From NCBI GenBank assembly GCA_022592445.1, contig JABYQR010000055.1, forward strand, positions 62,001 to 126,000: 64,000 nucleotides of DNA. Direction: 5' to 3'. The translations under genes were made by a program, and so were the position numbers. The stretch comes from Cytidiella melzeri (Eukaryota > Basidiomycota > Agaricomycetes > Polyporales > Irpicaceae). The notes below the pieces were generated by a model. The model saw only the letters and a list, made by a program, of their open reading frames with translations, ran no database searches and was not told the DNA's origin. Positions 10,578 through 21,700 of the stretch are shown in pieces. How positions within the stretch are numbered: the first letter of the stretch is position 1; each line of letters opens with the position of its first letter.

Positions 10578-11150
10578 GTTGTCTCTTTTCTACGCTGGGA
10601 CTGTCATATATTTCGGAAACGTATGCTAATCAGTAGACTGGAATGTCAGGATTGCGCGCTGGTACGCTGAGTGCAGTGGGGCTTCGCACTCTGTACAGAC
10701 ATGGCAATATGGTCTTTGCTGACTGTCGCTATTGGTACGTGCCCATTCTATCCAGTCACGCGCAGAGTGTATACGTAAAATGGAACTTATTCGATGCCTG
10801 GTGAGCCAATTTCCAAGTCCTCCGCCGCAACAGAGTGCACTCATAATCATGCTATATACTTTGTTGTGCGTATAATGTCTATTACAGTGATTTGAGATCA
10901 TACATTCCAGCTCGCTTGCTCGTATGATATCCAGACGGCGCCGACAACACGTCCAATGCCGGATACTTGGATCTCAAAACTGGAGCGACAATGTAAAAGT
11001 AAATGTCAATTGGGAGTTGGCGATACGAGGGGAGTCTGTGAATGAATGTGTGAGAGCTGTTCATACCGTGCAGTTTTGGAGGTAAGACACTGACCGTTGA
11101 GCCTGCGGATAAATGGCACGGCGCTGATTATGTGGCAGTTTTTGTGTCAC
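10578..11150. other. Intergenic or uncertain coding
   Basis: Only short open frames. The minus strand has possible exon-like stretches at about 11080-11160 (DYFTVTQKLPHNQRRAIYP) and 10890-11060 that could continue the gene starting at 11672, but I could not join them with confidence. Confidence 0.4.
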
Positions 11151-11239
11151 AGTGAAGTAGTCATCGAGAGTAGTTTGTCTGTTGATCTTCAGACATGAGA
11201 GCGCATACCAAATTCATGATACTCACTTGTAGCGAGCGA

Positions 11240-11672
11240 GAGAGCGCTGCGCAGGCGAACCACAGATATTGACAGTTTCCGGCAGAGTCAGGGAGGTTCT
11301 TGACATTAACAACACGAACATCAGTTATTTCGTTAACTGCAGATACATTTGTACTTACGATTGCATGCATATATGCTCGGTGCGCCGCTGCCAAAGAAGC
11401 TCGACAGACTTCACAAGCTTCCGGCATGCAAAGGAAAGCTCTTGCGCACTGGTTATCATGCATGCCTGAGTGATACACATCTCTACCGTGCAGGCGAAAT
11501 CGACAATGTTGGCGGACATGTTATCGTTGCCATTGAAGCCGTCTTTGAGCGCGACGAAAGATTCCGCCAACGAAATCACTTGCTTAAGGGCAGCGTGCGA
11601 GTCCGGATCGCCCTGAATGACTGGCTCGACCTTGTTCCAAGCGAGCCGAGATTCCAGTGGTTCTTCTGACAT
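11240..11672 (-). CDS. Hypothetical protein, probably with further 3' exons
   Basis: An open frame starts with MSEEPLESRLAWNKVEP and continues through LKQVISLAESFVALKDGFNG and CRKLVKSVELLWQRRTEHI to about 11363. A likely intron (GTAAGTACAAATG...ATGTCAAG, about 11303-11362) is followed by a short exon ending at a GTGAGT donor near 11226. The amphipathic, helix-rich composition suggests a small soluble domain. I do not recognise the family, and the 3' end is not resolved. Confidence 0.4.
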
Positions 11673-12068
11673 TGTGAGTGTCTTGGTGCGATGTTGAAAG
11701 CAATGCAGCCGTTGTTCTCAGCTGCGCCATCCGGTTCAGTTGCCATCACCAAAGTGTAATGTAATCAGAAGCGGCCGACGCCTGCTCGATTTGGACGCTC
11801 CTGATGCGCCAATTGCTGATGAGTCGGCCGCAGGATATAATCGTGCTTACGAGTACTGCCGACGGGCGCTCCTTGCGGGTCTGGATTATAGTTATGGGCG
11901 CTTATATGGATATTACATTTTTATTGCATGGAAATAAGTGTGAATGGATATAGGGTGGATATCGGATGGATATCACTAATATACACGCAATATCCACGAT
12001 GGGACTTCAGGGCTAACGTGCAGTGATGCAGGACTCACCGCACATCAGGGTCCATTATTATTGAAAAA
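11673..12068. other. Intergenic, AT-rich at its right end
   Basis: No supported gene. From about 11880 the sequence is rich in GGATAT and AATATCC words. The stretch ACTCACCGCACATCAGG at 12031 and the following ATTATTATTGAAAAATAG have a diverged inverted counterpart near 25840-25885, so a dispersed AT-rich repeat probably lies here. Confidence 0.5.
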
Positions 12069-12130
12069 TAGTTGTTAAATATCTTGAATATTATTCACCT
12101 ATTGTGCGAATATCCTTGGTGCCCAATATT
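12069..12130 (+). repeat. Left part of a host repeat split by the DDE element
   Basis: This sequence, from TAGTTGTTAAATATCTTG to CCCAATATT, matches the first part of the uninterrupted copy at 23819-23880 with few differences. The repeat continues on the far side of the element at 18011. The last six bases, AATATT (12125-12130), are the target duplication. Confidence 0.85.
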
Positions 12131-12173
12131 TATGCCGTCGAAATTGTACATTAAATAAAATGCGTCGCGCGCC
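12131..12173 (+). repeat. Left terminal inverted repeat
   Basis: Begins TATGCCGTCGAAATTGTACA, followed by TTAAATAAAA and GCGTCGCGCGCC. It matches the reverse complement of 17967-18010 with two substitutions and one missing A. Weaker similarity continues inward (CGAATGT). Confidence 0.9.
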
Positions 12174-12406
12174 GCGCGAATGTACATAGGCGCTGAGGCC
12201 ACATTCCCCAACTTCGCATATATTACGGCCGCGACGGTTTTCAAAAGCAATATGAGTGTGCGAGAACTTCATAACAAGGCTTACAGAGACACCTGTTTAT
12301 TTTACCGTAACCTGTGTGCTTGCATGGGGAGAAAATGAAAACTTTTAGTCACCACCGCCAAATAGCCATGTGAACATATTTCGTGGATGAGGACTACTAC
12401 TTCGTA

Positions 12407-13397
12407 TTACAGCTCTAACGACCAATGAAATGCAAGTACCTTCTCAACTCCCTCTTCAGTGATCCGCTCCTCCGCTCTCAACGGCGCCATTCCCCGAAGC
12501 TTCAACAGTGTTTCCGAATGGCACCGGCTCCTCATGAACGGAATATCACCGAGCTGTTCAATAAACTCGCAGGTCTTTGACAGTCGAGGAGGCTTGTCCG
12601 GGTGATTTAACCAACGGGAAACCTTGATTCCCCAGAACTCCTTCCAAGCACCTTCGCAGCGGTCATGTGCATCACAGCCATCCCCAAGCACAGTAGGCGG
12701 AGCTGCAAGAGACAGCCGCAGTCGCTCTCTCGCAATTTCAGCCTGCGCCCTGGTAAGTATAGCATATGTAACAAGACCTAGCTGATCTATATCTTCGTCC
12801 GTGATATGCAGCGGGCCCGTGCAAACTAGTGCTTCGAAGGCTGGCCGGACCCAATCTGGGATGGTATACCGACGTGCGAGGTTAATCTTTGTGGCTGGGG
12901 ATATGCGTGGCTCGTCTTTGATATGGTATTGGGCAAAAGTGAGCACCAGTTTCATCTGATACAGACTGCCCAGCTTAAGGAGACTGATCAGCATTGCAGT
13001 GTCATACGGCGGAGGTGCCACCCATCTTCAGCATGCGTATTAGGTGAGTTGTCAAGCATCAAGGAAAGATGTGCACTCACCCTATGAATATATGCCTGAC
13101 CAAATAGTTGAAGTCTGCGCTTGTGATCGACTCGAGGAAGACAGGGTTGTCCTCTTTATCCCCTCCAGTTCCTCTCATGGGCAAAATCTGCGCGAATGTC
13201 TCCGAATGGGATTCCAGGATACCACGGTGGAGGCAATACAGTGTCCTTTCCACCTGTGCATCCAAGTGACACAATGAGAGCTCAGTGCGCAGCAACAGCT
13301 AGACAAGGTATGTACTCACGCGGATCCAGATTGTGCCATCGTTAAAGCAGAAATCGGGACTCTTGGTATATTTGCCATTGCAGCGCTGATTTTCCAT
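12407..13397 (-). CDS. BTB/POZ domain protein inside the DDE element
   Basis: Three exons: 13397-13320, 13253-13081 and about 13025-12407, with GT/AG junctions (GTGAGTACAT...GATGCACAG and GTGAGTGCAC...GCTGAAG). The spliced protein, of about 290 aa, starts MENQRCNGKYTKSPDFCFND. It reads GTIWIRVERTLYCLHRGILE and SHSETFAQILPM, then FLESITSADFNYLVRHIF: the usual basidiomycete BTB layout, in which a short hydrophobic strand is followed by 'FxVHRxxLxxxSxxFxxM' and 'LxxVxxxDFxxFLxxxF'. The C-terminal half (MLISLLKLGSLYQMKLVLTF, then a helical region) resembles the helical extension of those proteins. BTB domains mediate dimerisation or bind cullin-3, but nothing here shows the partner. It lies wholly between the inverted repeats, so it is cargo or a third element gene. 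Confidence 0.8.
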
Positions 13398-13592
13398 TTT
13401 CTCGGGAGGAAATGCTGATTCGTGATATCCAGCAGAGTATGATGAGTGGCTCCGAGAGAGAGGGAGACGGCGAAGGCGTACAATCAGCGTAGGCGCGTGC
13501 CCAACTCAAAAATGATCAATAATCCAAGTAAGCAAATGTTGTTGTCTTCACGCCGTTCATCACTCACACACCCTACATACTGTTTTGTAAGC
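13398..13592. promoter_or_regulatory. Bidirectional promoter region of the element
   Basis: The BTB and DDE genes are divergent, with only about 195 bp between their start codons, so they must share this interval for initiation. No clear TATA box is visible on either side. Confidence 0.45.
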
Positions 13593-15589
13593 ATGTCGTC
13601 TCTAACGGATACTCTTCCACGATTGCCCGACCGAGACAATGGAGAAGCATGGGCAGCAAATATCCACGCTGCCTGTGAGATTATCGGAACAGCGTACACT
13701 AGAGCATTTCAAGTTCTTCGACAGGCAGACATGGATCCCTTACGTGTCAAGGTCCATCTCAATACTCTTGTCGACGACGTCTGCCCGCTGCTCCTTGCGC
13801 TTGCCCGGATTGCACACATTGAAGGCCTTTCCGAGGAGTGGCTTATTGCATGTGTAGAAGCTGTGAGTGAGCTCGGAAGTCAGCTTAAGGAGATGCATGC
13901 AACCGCTTGTGGACGGTATGTATTGTTCTTGACCGCTCCAGTGCTATAAAAGCCCAAACTAATCAAACAATATGATGTCAGAGAGACACTTGACATTGCT
14001 GCTATCCAACCGGTGCATGTTGCTGCATCGGGTCGCCGTGGTCGGCCTCGGAAGATCATTAATAGAGCATACCTTCATGCTGCCATGTCCCCTTCTCGAC
14101 GAATCACTGTATCCCGACTGGCTCGCATGGTTGGTGTTCATCGACATACGCTACGACAATCTCTTCGCCGCTATCGCATTGATTACGCTTTCACACCTAT
14201 ATCCGACGCTGACCTCGATAGGTTAGTCAAGGCATTCCGCAGTGCCCGCCCGGAGTCTGGCATACGCTACCTCATAGGCTTTCTACGCCAGAAGGGATAC
14301 TGTGTACAGCAGGAGCGTGTAGTCGCATCTATTAAGCGTGTTGACCCCGTTGGTGTATCAGGTTCCACGACCAAACGCTTTGTGGCATATTGATGGTCAT
14401 CATAAGTTAATTCGATGGGGGATTGTCATTCATGGGGGCGCTGACGGTTATGACCGCACAGTGTGTACTTTAATAACTCTAGTTACAGCTATTAGTACTT
14501 ATACACATTGCCAGGCAGTCATGATGCGAGCAAGCACGAACAATAAAGCTTCTACCGTTCAAGAGCTTTTTGTTTGCGCAGCAAATACATGGGGCCTTCC
14601 GTCTCGTGTACGCGGAGACCGTGGCGGCGAAAATAAAGATGTCGCCGTACTGATGATCCTACTTCGTGGGGCCAACCGTGGCTCATTCATCTGGGGATCG
14701 TGAGTCTCATATCAACTGTCAATAAGTGTGCTAGGTCTTATGATGCTATGATAGATCCACTCATAACACCCGCATTGAGCGCCTGTGGGTTGAAGTAGGA
14801 TCACAGTTTGCCCGCCGTTGGCGAGCTTTCTTCTCCCGTCTAGAACGTCTTCATCACCTCAACATTGAGGACCCTCGGCACATGTGGCTTCTTCACTTCC
14901 TATTTCTTGACATGATCAATGATGACTGTGATCAGTTCTGTGCTGACTGGAATGCAAAGCCTCTGTCTGGCATTGCAGGTCATCGAAGTCCTAATGTATG
15001 TCAATGATAGGTTTTCTTTATGTGTGCTCAACCTTACACCCACCACTTAATATGATAGGATTTAAGATTCATTGGCCAGACCAAGCACGGGGTGTACATT
15101 GATGACCTCACCAACGTACATCCAGATATCATTGCCAAGTACTACGGAGTTCACAGAAGATTGACTCATTGTACACCAGGCCAAACTGGAGCTGGACATC
15201 CATCTGATGAAGACACAGATGATGACAACCCCGACAGCCCTCGCCCAGGTATCACTCAGCTAGAAGCAGCAGTTGAGCAGAATCACGGCCACAACTTCAA
15301 CCATGAGGCTGTCGATGTTCCTGAAAGTGAGACTCCATTTGCTACACGTGAAAGTGAGCAGGTGTTCCGAGCAGCACTGGTAATCATTCAGGATAGCCAA
15401 GTAGTACCCGGCGGTTATGGCCTACTGCCCGATGAGTGGGAAGACAATACATACCCAACACTCGAGGTACTTCGCTCGGGTCGCCGAGGTCGCCGAGAGA
15501 TTACTGTCAGCTTAGCTGAAAATATTTGGCGGCCTTGTGCAGAGCTCTGGGCTCGTGCTGTAGAACTACTTGTACAACTAGCAGAGTAG
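13593..15589 (+). pseudogene. Integrase-core DDE transposase, frame broken near 14345
   Basis: Exons at about 13593-13917, 13981-14702, about 14754-14995 and 15058-15589 with short introns. After an N-terminal helical region (residues 1-110) comes a basic segment GRRGRPRKI and a helix-turn-helix (ITVSRLARMVGVHRHTLRQS). The catalytic domain has the first Asp in [12 protein letters not shown], the second in [13 protein letters not shown], and the Glu in HNTRIERLWVEV. This pattern belongs to the eukaryotic 'integrase core' family also seen in animals. FSRLERLHHLNIED and WLLHFLFLDM follow, then an acidic C-terminal tail ending VELLVQLAE. Between RVDPVGV and [10 protein letters not shown], residues usual for the family are missing and the frame changes (about 14340-14350), so a small deletion probably inactivated this copy. 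The catalytic triad is retained. Confidence 0.75.
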
Positions 15590-15814
15590 CAAATATAAAT
15601 CATGTTTTCACGCAAGTTACCCCTCTTACTACTAGTACATGTGCCTGAGCTACAAGGCCTCGAGGCTCTGCGGTTTGATGTAACTCAGTACTAGTGATCA
15701 ACAACCAATGGTGAGGCCCACAGGGATATTGTGATGTTAATGCAGCGGCGTGCGAGATAAAAGCCTCAGTGTACATAGCAAATTTGACATCTTCTTTCTC
15801 TTTTTGCTTCTGCC

Positions 15815-17645
15815 ATGTTGTCGAGCGAGGCTGAGCAGGGCTCTGCCAGTGCTTCGGATGCAGAAGACTCAAATTCTGTGACAAACGCACGTCAGATCCA
15901 GCTCAAAGCAGCAATCAACTCACTCTCGGGGATGCACGCGGTCCAGGTGTCAAAATCAGCACTCTACGCAGCTGACAGAGAAGCGAATGCAGGACTGACC
16001 GCAAAAGCTCAAAAGGTGGTTGCTTCAATGAAAAGAAAGCCAAAGGTACGCATCAGCACTAAATCTCAATTCTAAGAAATGCTGACATACCGACTTGTAT
16101 TCCGATATGGCTTGAAGTTACACAAATCCAGCCGCGAGAAAGCAAGTTCGTCAGCTTCTCAGCAGGGGTCTTCTACGGTTTTTGAAGTTCGGGCAGTCGT
16201 ATTGTACACGCAGGGTTGTATCAGCATGGACGTAAGTCTGAGTATGATTTTCATCCTGATATTTTGAGTACTACTAACCTTTTCGTGATCTACCACATAG
16301 GAGGAGAGCGGGCGGTACATCTTTGATGAGCCTATTCGTCCGCTCACCAATGATGGCCTGCTGCACGAGCTCGAGCAAGAGGGGCAAGTCAAGTTCAACG
16401 TGGCATTTGACCGGGCCTGGAGCTCTGCGCGTGTTCATCGAGCACTTCAGAATGCGCTGCCGGGATTCTTTGAGTACCTCAAAGGGCAAGGAGATCATGC
16501 TGACGGTCGTGGGGCCTATGTACTTTGCTACCCAGAGTCTCGGAAGTTGTGCGTGCACACATCAGCAGAGCCGACTGGAGAGCAGTTATATGGGGTGAAG
16601 AGTCGGAAGGGACGAGGGAAGTCAGAGAGCTTCATTCATATAGGTGCGCGCAACTGTGGTAATGCTTACTGTCATGTCCAAACTCAGTTGCTACATACCA
16701 GCCTCGATAGAGCCTGTGCCTGCTGATGTACTCCGTCGTACCTCATGGCTGCCCTCCAAACCGTTGCACAGCCTGAGCGATGGCGAGGACAACAGCGGCA
16801 ATATTCTGTCCAATCAGACCACCCGCAAGAGTTTGAAGTCATTGTCTGGTGCATCACCGCCGTTCGCAAACGCCTCGAAAGGGAAAAAGCGAGCCATGGA
16901 GGCTGACAGCGATCAGGAGAGTGAGGTTGAGATTGTGGAAGGCCCACTGAAGGCACCGAGTGAGTTGCTGTTGCCCAGGCACTACTTTTCTCAGAGTCCG
17001 AGTCAAACCCTCATAACGGCGTACTAACTGCATATCAGGGCTTGCGAATGGAGGAAAGGGAAACTCACTATTGGGCCGGCTTGACAGAGCTTGTATGTCC
17101 TTTCGTGCTTACTGTTTTGAATCTATACGCTGATTCTCGAGCTAGTGGCCAAGCTGCCTGCCATTGCAAAGGTAAAGACCGAGCTGATTGAGATGACTCG
17201 CCCCAAGCCAATTGCAATCAAGCGCAAAGACACAAAATCGCAAACACCTCCAAAGCCGAACAAGACTTCGAACGGGCCAACGTACAGGTTCAAGAACGCA
17301 CCAGTATTCAGCCGCACTCCCAGCCCAACTCCGAGTCCGACAATGCCAACAAGCTTTGAGCCGCTTTTCCCGGTCAACTCAGCCTTTGGGTTTGGAGACA
17401 CGACGGACACTAGCAGGCCAACATCATTTGTAACGCAGCCATCGTTTTCGGAAGCGTTGACCAGCGGGATCAGGCACGGCAGTCCGTCCTTGCCTCTATC
17501 GCAGCCTCCGCCTCCGCCTATTGCAGGACCTTCGACACCTTCTACCCATGCAGCCTTAGCGACGTGGTCATCAAACATGCCTCTCCATCATTCGCCGGGC
17601 AGGTGGGAGCGACCTTCCGACATGTCAGATCCTTGGGCAAATTGA
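15815..17645 (+). CDS. Third gene of the DDE element, unknown function
   Basis: Not recognised. Exons are about 15815-16045, about 16108-16230, about 16302-16640, about 16690-16960, 17038-17090 and about 17146-17645, joined by short introns. The N-terminus is Ser/Ala-rich with a helical stretch (ALYAADREANAGLTAKAQKV). The most ordered part is about 110 residues: GRYIFDEPIRPLTNDGLLHE, FDRAWSSARVHRALQNALPG and GAYVLCYPESRKLCVH. A basic/acidic linker follows, with a SUMO-interaction-like core (VEIV after an acidic run). The tail is Pro/Ser-rich and ends RPSDMSDPWAN. The gene begins 225 bp after the DDE gene and ends about 320 bp before the right inverted repeat. It could be a DNA-binding or regulatory partner of the transposase; that is inference from position only. 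Confidence 0.6.
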
Positions 17646-17966
17646 GTATACATTCTTTTTCACTACACTTACTTTCTCTCCTTTTGCACTCCCCTGACAC
17701 GGACTACTGATATTGTCACTCGTTTGCCCTTCTATCACATCTTTAATGCTTGATTGATATGGTATTTCCTACTTCAGGTCTTAATGATTCCCCGATCCTT
17801 TCGAGTGTAATAGTACTTTTCGAGCCACGGACTCATAGTACGTACTCAGTATACACACCCTCGGAATGCATCCTTGATTTCTCACTTGGACAAACAACGC
17901 TATCGACGCGCGACATAAACGACAGTGTAAAGTGGTCCTTCTATTGACGCGCGGGGGTCACATTCG

Positions 17967-18010
17967 GGCGCGCGACGCATTTTTATTTAATGTACAGTTC
18001 CGACGGCATA
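17967..18010 (-). repeat. Right terminal inverted repeat
   Basis: Reads GGCGCGCGACGC and ends GTTCCGACGGCATA on the plus strand. It pairs with 12131-12173 and is followed immediately by the AATATT duplication. Confidence 0.9.
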
Positions 18011-18149
18011 AATATTGGTGAGATATTCTGTAAAAAAATGTGCGGGACGTCAACAGCTAGTGCTGCGCGCGCGCTATATGATTGACATACTTCAAGTTGA
18101 ATTCAAACGAATGTTAACGTTATGTGTGCAATTTGTTATCATAATCATG
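18011..18149 (+). repeat. Right part of the host repeat split by the DDE element
   Basis: Starts with the second AATATT copy and continues GGTGAGATATTCTGTAAA to about TCATAATCATG. It matches 23875-24010 with scattered substitutions and small indels. Confidence 0.85.
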
Positions 18150-18208
18150 TACAGGTACAGAGTGGATATACAAAGTCACCGGGGAAAAGTTCAAAGTAAC
18201 GTCTGCAT

Positions 18209-18412
18209 CTCTTCAAACACTGGAAATAGAGCTCGTGCCTAAAGTGATTGTGCTTGGAGGCAGCTGGTTCTGATGCGGGGGGCGTGGGCCAATAGTCTTG
18301 AGGCAATGCTCTCTTCGAACACTGGAACTAGAGCTTGTACCTGATGCATTTGTGCTTGGAGGAAGCTGGTTCCGAGTCGGGGGGCGTGGGCCAACAGGCT
18401 TGAGGCAACGCT
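18209..18412. repeat. Two tandem 102-bp units
   Basis: The first unit begins CTCTTCAAACACTGG at 18209 and the second CTCTTCGAACACTGG at 18311. A third begins at 18413 but decays after a few bases. The period is a multiple of three, so an open frame on the minus strand repeats 34 residues, but nothing else supports a gene there. The repeat ends 48 bp before the first copia LTR. Confidence 0.75.
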
Positions 18413-18460
18413 CTCTTTGACTTATTTTATTTGAGCTCGTACGGAACCTCCAATTCTTCC

Positions 18461-18692
18461 TGTCAGACGGTGACCTGCCCGAGTGACTGGGCAAGGAAGA
18501 TAAGGGGCGAGGGCAAGATACGGAGGCGGGACTTAGAGGCAATTGAATGAGGGGAGAATAAGCGCGCTTCAGGACATACGGTTATGGACTTGGTACGACG
18601 TGCTTTATCGTTCACCACGTCGTACCAGGTATGTTGTACTTGTACTATTTCAATTCCATCGTTCACCACGTCGTACCAGTGTCTCCATAACA
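18461..18692 (+). repeat. copia-1 5' LTR
   Basis: 232 bp, TGTCAGACGGTGAC...CTCCATAACA. It holds a 12-bp inverted pair, TGGTACGACGTG (18591-18602) and CACGTCGTACCA (18616-18627), with a third copy of the second arm at 18667-18678. These are good candidates for binding sites controlling transcription. Confidence 0.95.
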
Positions 18693-18705
18693 GGTTATGA
18701 GCCCC
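18693..18705 (+). promoter_or_regulatory. Primer-binding site, half-tRNA initiator Met type
   Basis: GGTTATGAGCCCC abuts the LTR end. It is complementary to the conserved anticodon arm of initiator tRNA-Met (GGGCUCAUAACC), not to a tRNA 3' end. This matches the half-molecule priming known for Drosophila copia. Confidence 0.8.
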
Positions 18706-18777
18706 GAGGCTCTGTAAATTCCCTGCCAGTTGCTATACATCCATTTGACATCTTTGAAACACCCCTATTCATAAACC

Positions 18778-21700
18778 ATGTCTGATACTGAGAAATCAAC
18801 CTCGAGGGACTACAAATCGAAGCTCGAAAGACTCCATGACGACGGAGACACGAACGACTATGTACAATGGGCTATGCAGTCGGAGATTATCTTCGATGAT
18901 CTCGACCTTTGGAAGTATATCGACAAAGACTCCAAAGACATCGCGCCACCAACTGTTCTGAAGCTCAGGGTTCCCTCGCGGCTACTCGCGGGAAACGAGA
19001 AAGAAGTAGAGGATGCGGAGAAAGCGGAGAAAGTCTGGTGGAAGAATAACAAGTACGCGCTATCGCTGCTTGTTCGCGTTATCCCGAAGCATAAGGTTCC
19101 CCTCGTTGCCAATTGCAAGACCGCGAAGGCAGCCTGGGACGCGTTACGCGATGAATACATGCCAGTTAACAGCCTCCGAGCTGCCGCTCTCCATCAGGCA
19201 ATTATGTGTTATAAATGCACAAGCTCAATGGTTGTCTCGAAATGGACGGAGATGATCAGGAACATGTACATCGACCTCATCAATCAAGATAACGATTGCA
19301 TGCCAGACACGTTCTTTGCGAAGACACTCGCAAATTTGTTACTGCTCGATGATTCATGGAGAGCTTTCACGCGCACGCTGCGAGAGAAGATAGTTGCAGC
19401 CGACAAGGATGGGACTCCTCTCAGCTCGTCGACCGTCATCCAATTGATCAAGGAGGAGGATTGGGCGCAGGGACTCCGGGAACCCGAGTTTCTGGCGCAG
19501 ATCTGTGGGACGAGTTCTATTCAGAAGAAGAGGCCTGCACCTGTCGCCACCGCCACCTCGGCTCCCCCCGCAAAACGCGCCCACACCCACGCCGGCAATA
19601 AAGGGCAACTATTTTGTGTAAACCCAGACTGCGAACGTCCCATTGGTCACCTCATTAAGGACTGCTTTGCCTATGGAGGGGGGAAATGCGGACAGTACTC
19701 ACATTGGTGGAAAGGGCCGAAGGATATTCACCTACCGCCTTCGCAGCGGAAACCACGAACTGGACAGCGCCAACTGAATTACCACGCACTCCCCGCCGCG
19801 AATACTGGAAGTGCCGATACACGTGTCGATGATCCCAGTATTCAGCTTGACAAGGATGCCACCGCTGCCCTGTCACAAGGACAATTCTTTTCTCTCAATA
19901 CACTAGCCGACCCTATCGACCACATCTCATGCAATAAGGCGGCGTTCGAGAACTATCTCACAATGACTGAATGCTATCACGATTCAGGCACCAATCGTCA
20001 CATCTTCTCCGACAAATTGCTGTTCACCAATTACAGGCCAATTACGCCCATCCAGGTTAAGGGTTTCGGTACGGCTCACTCTACGGCAGCAGTAGGCGTC
20101 GGGGACATCTTCTTCAAAGCCGCACACGATGGAATACCTAGCACGCTGAAATTATCAAATGTTCTACATGTGCCCTCAGCGCGATTGAATCTCGTTTCAC
20201 AGGGATGCTTGGAGAGACGCGGAATAGCATGCCATTCGGAGAGTGGAGTGCTTCACTTGTCACTCAATGGGAAGAAGATTGTAGACGGAAAATTACTTCC
20301 CAACAACCTCTACCTGCTACATATGGAACCTCTCCCCGTATCCAACAACAGCATCACCACTCCGTCTCTCTCTCTAGCGGATCGAATTTCTGATGGTTAC
20401 CCAATTGCCTCCTCATCTAATGGCAAAGGGCAGGATTTTTACACCGCCTACTAGGTCATATAGGCGTTAAAGGCCTACATCGAGCCGTAGATGGAATCCT
20501 GGCCAATTCATCAGATCACACATCCTGTCAGGTCTGCACCCGTGCGAACATTAAACGTTTACCTTTCCCTAGAAAATCAGATTTACGCGCAGATCGTCTT
20601 CTCTATCGAATTCACACCGACATCTGTGGACTGTTGCCAAACTGTTACGGCTCCTTCAAGTTTTTCATCTTATTCATTGACTGCTTCTCGCGTTGGATCT
20701 ACGTGGCCCTACTTAAACACAAATCCGAGGCGCTCAACCGCTTCAAACAATTTCAAGCCGCTTTTGAGCGACTGTTAGGACTCAAGATTGCCATCATTTG
20801 TGTTGACAATGCACCGAGATACGTCGAGGGGGCTTTTCGCGCCTACTGCGAGCACGTAGGTATCATCTATGAGAAAATAGTGCCAGACACCTCTCCCCAA
20901 AACGGTGTAGCAGAACGCGCAAATCTCACCATCGCCTCCATGGCACGTGCTATGTTGATTGAGGCCAATCTTTCGGACTGGTTCTGGCCTTTTGCTGTGC
21001 TCTGCGCTGTCCACCTCAAGTGTCGGGTTCCTCACGCCGCACTTGAACCCTTCACAACCCCCTTCTTCCTCGTATTTCAGCATCATCCCAACCTGTCGTA
21101 TCTCCATATTTTTGGATGTCACGTCACTGCTCGCCGTACCAACTCAGACTCTCTCTCTAAGTTCCAACCTCGTGGCAAAGCTGGCCATTTCGTTGGATAC
21201 ACACCGGACGCCAACGGATACCTCATATGGTTTCCCCACGCACATGCTGTTCGTGTTCGCTGCGATGTCACTTTCCACGACGACGCACCAATGACCAGTC
21301 CAACGTACAGCCCCAATAGGTCCAACATGTGGGATGATCTCATCACAGAAATAGACGGTCGTTTCATGGACAGGCCATTGGATTATCCGGTGCCTGGACC
21401 AATACCTCATGCCCCTTGTGGGCCCATATCACATACTCCCAGTGAGCCCATACCCGATGCTCCTCACGAGCTGGAAAATCACATTGCCAATCGGTAAGTG
21501 ATTTATAACGCCAATACATGCGTGAATCTAATTATATATGAATGAGACATACTGCATTGCAGCCAGATGCTCCCATTGAGCGTGATAACGACGCGGATTT
21601 ACCGCAGGATATACTTGCCATGCGTCGAGGTCGTAGGACCATAAACTTACCTACACGCTATGCGGATTACATTGAGACTCCCGAGAACGAGAGGGGGTCG

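Larger units (their letters stand above)
12131..18010 (+). mobile_element. DDE integrase-core DNA transposon carrying a BTB gene
   Basis: A 5,880-bp element with near-perfect terminal inverted repeats, flanked by a direct AATATT duplication (12125-12130 and 18011-18016). An uninterrupted copy of the target repeat at 23819-24010 reads straight through CCAATATTGG, which fixes both ends independently. Inside are three genes: a BTB protein (minus), an integrase-core DDE protein (plus, divergent, 196 bp away) and a third, unrecognised gene (plus). The DDE gene carries a small deletion or frameshift, so this copy is probably no longer autonomous. I do not know a published family name that I can assign with certainty. 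Confidence 0.85.

Noticed and set aside
21494..21562. Spliceosomal intron in copia-1
   Set aside because: GTAAGT and TTGCAG are present, but joining them shifts the downstream frame by one base, and the element already has a frameshift and a stop; more likely decay.
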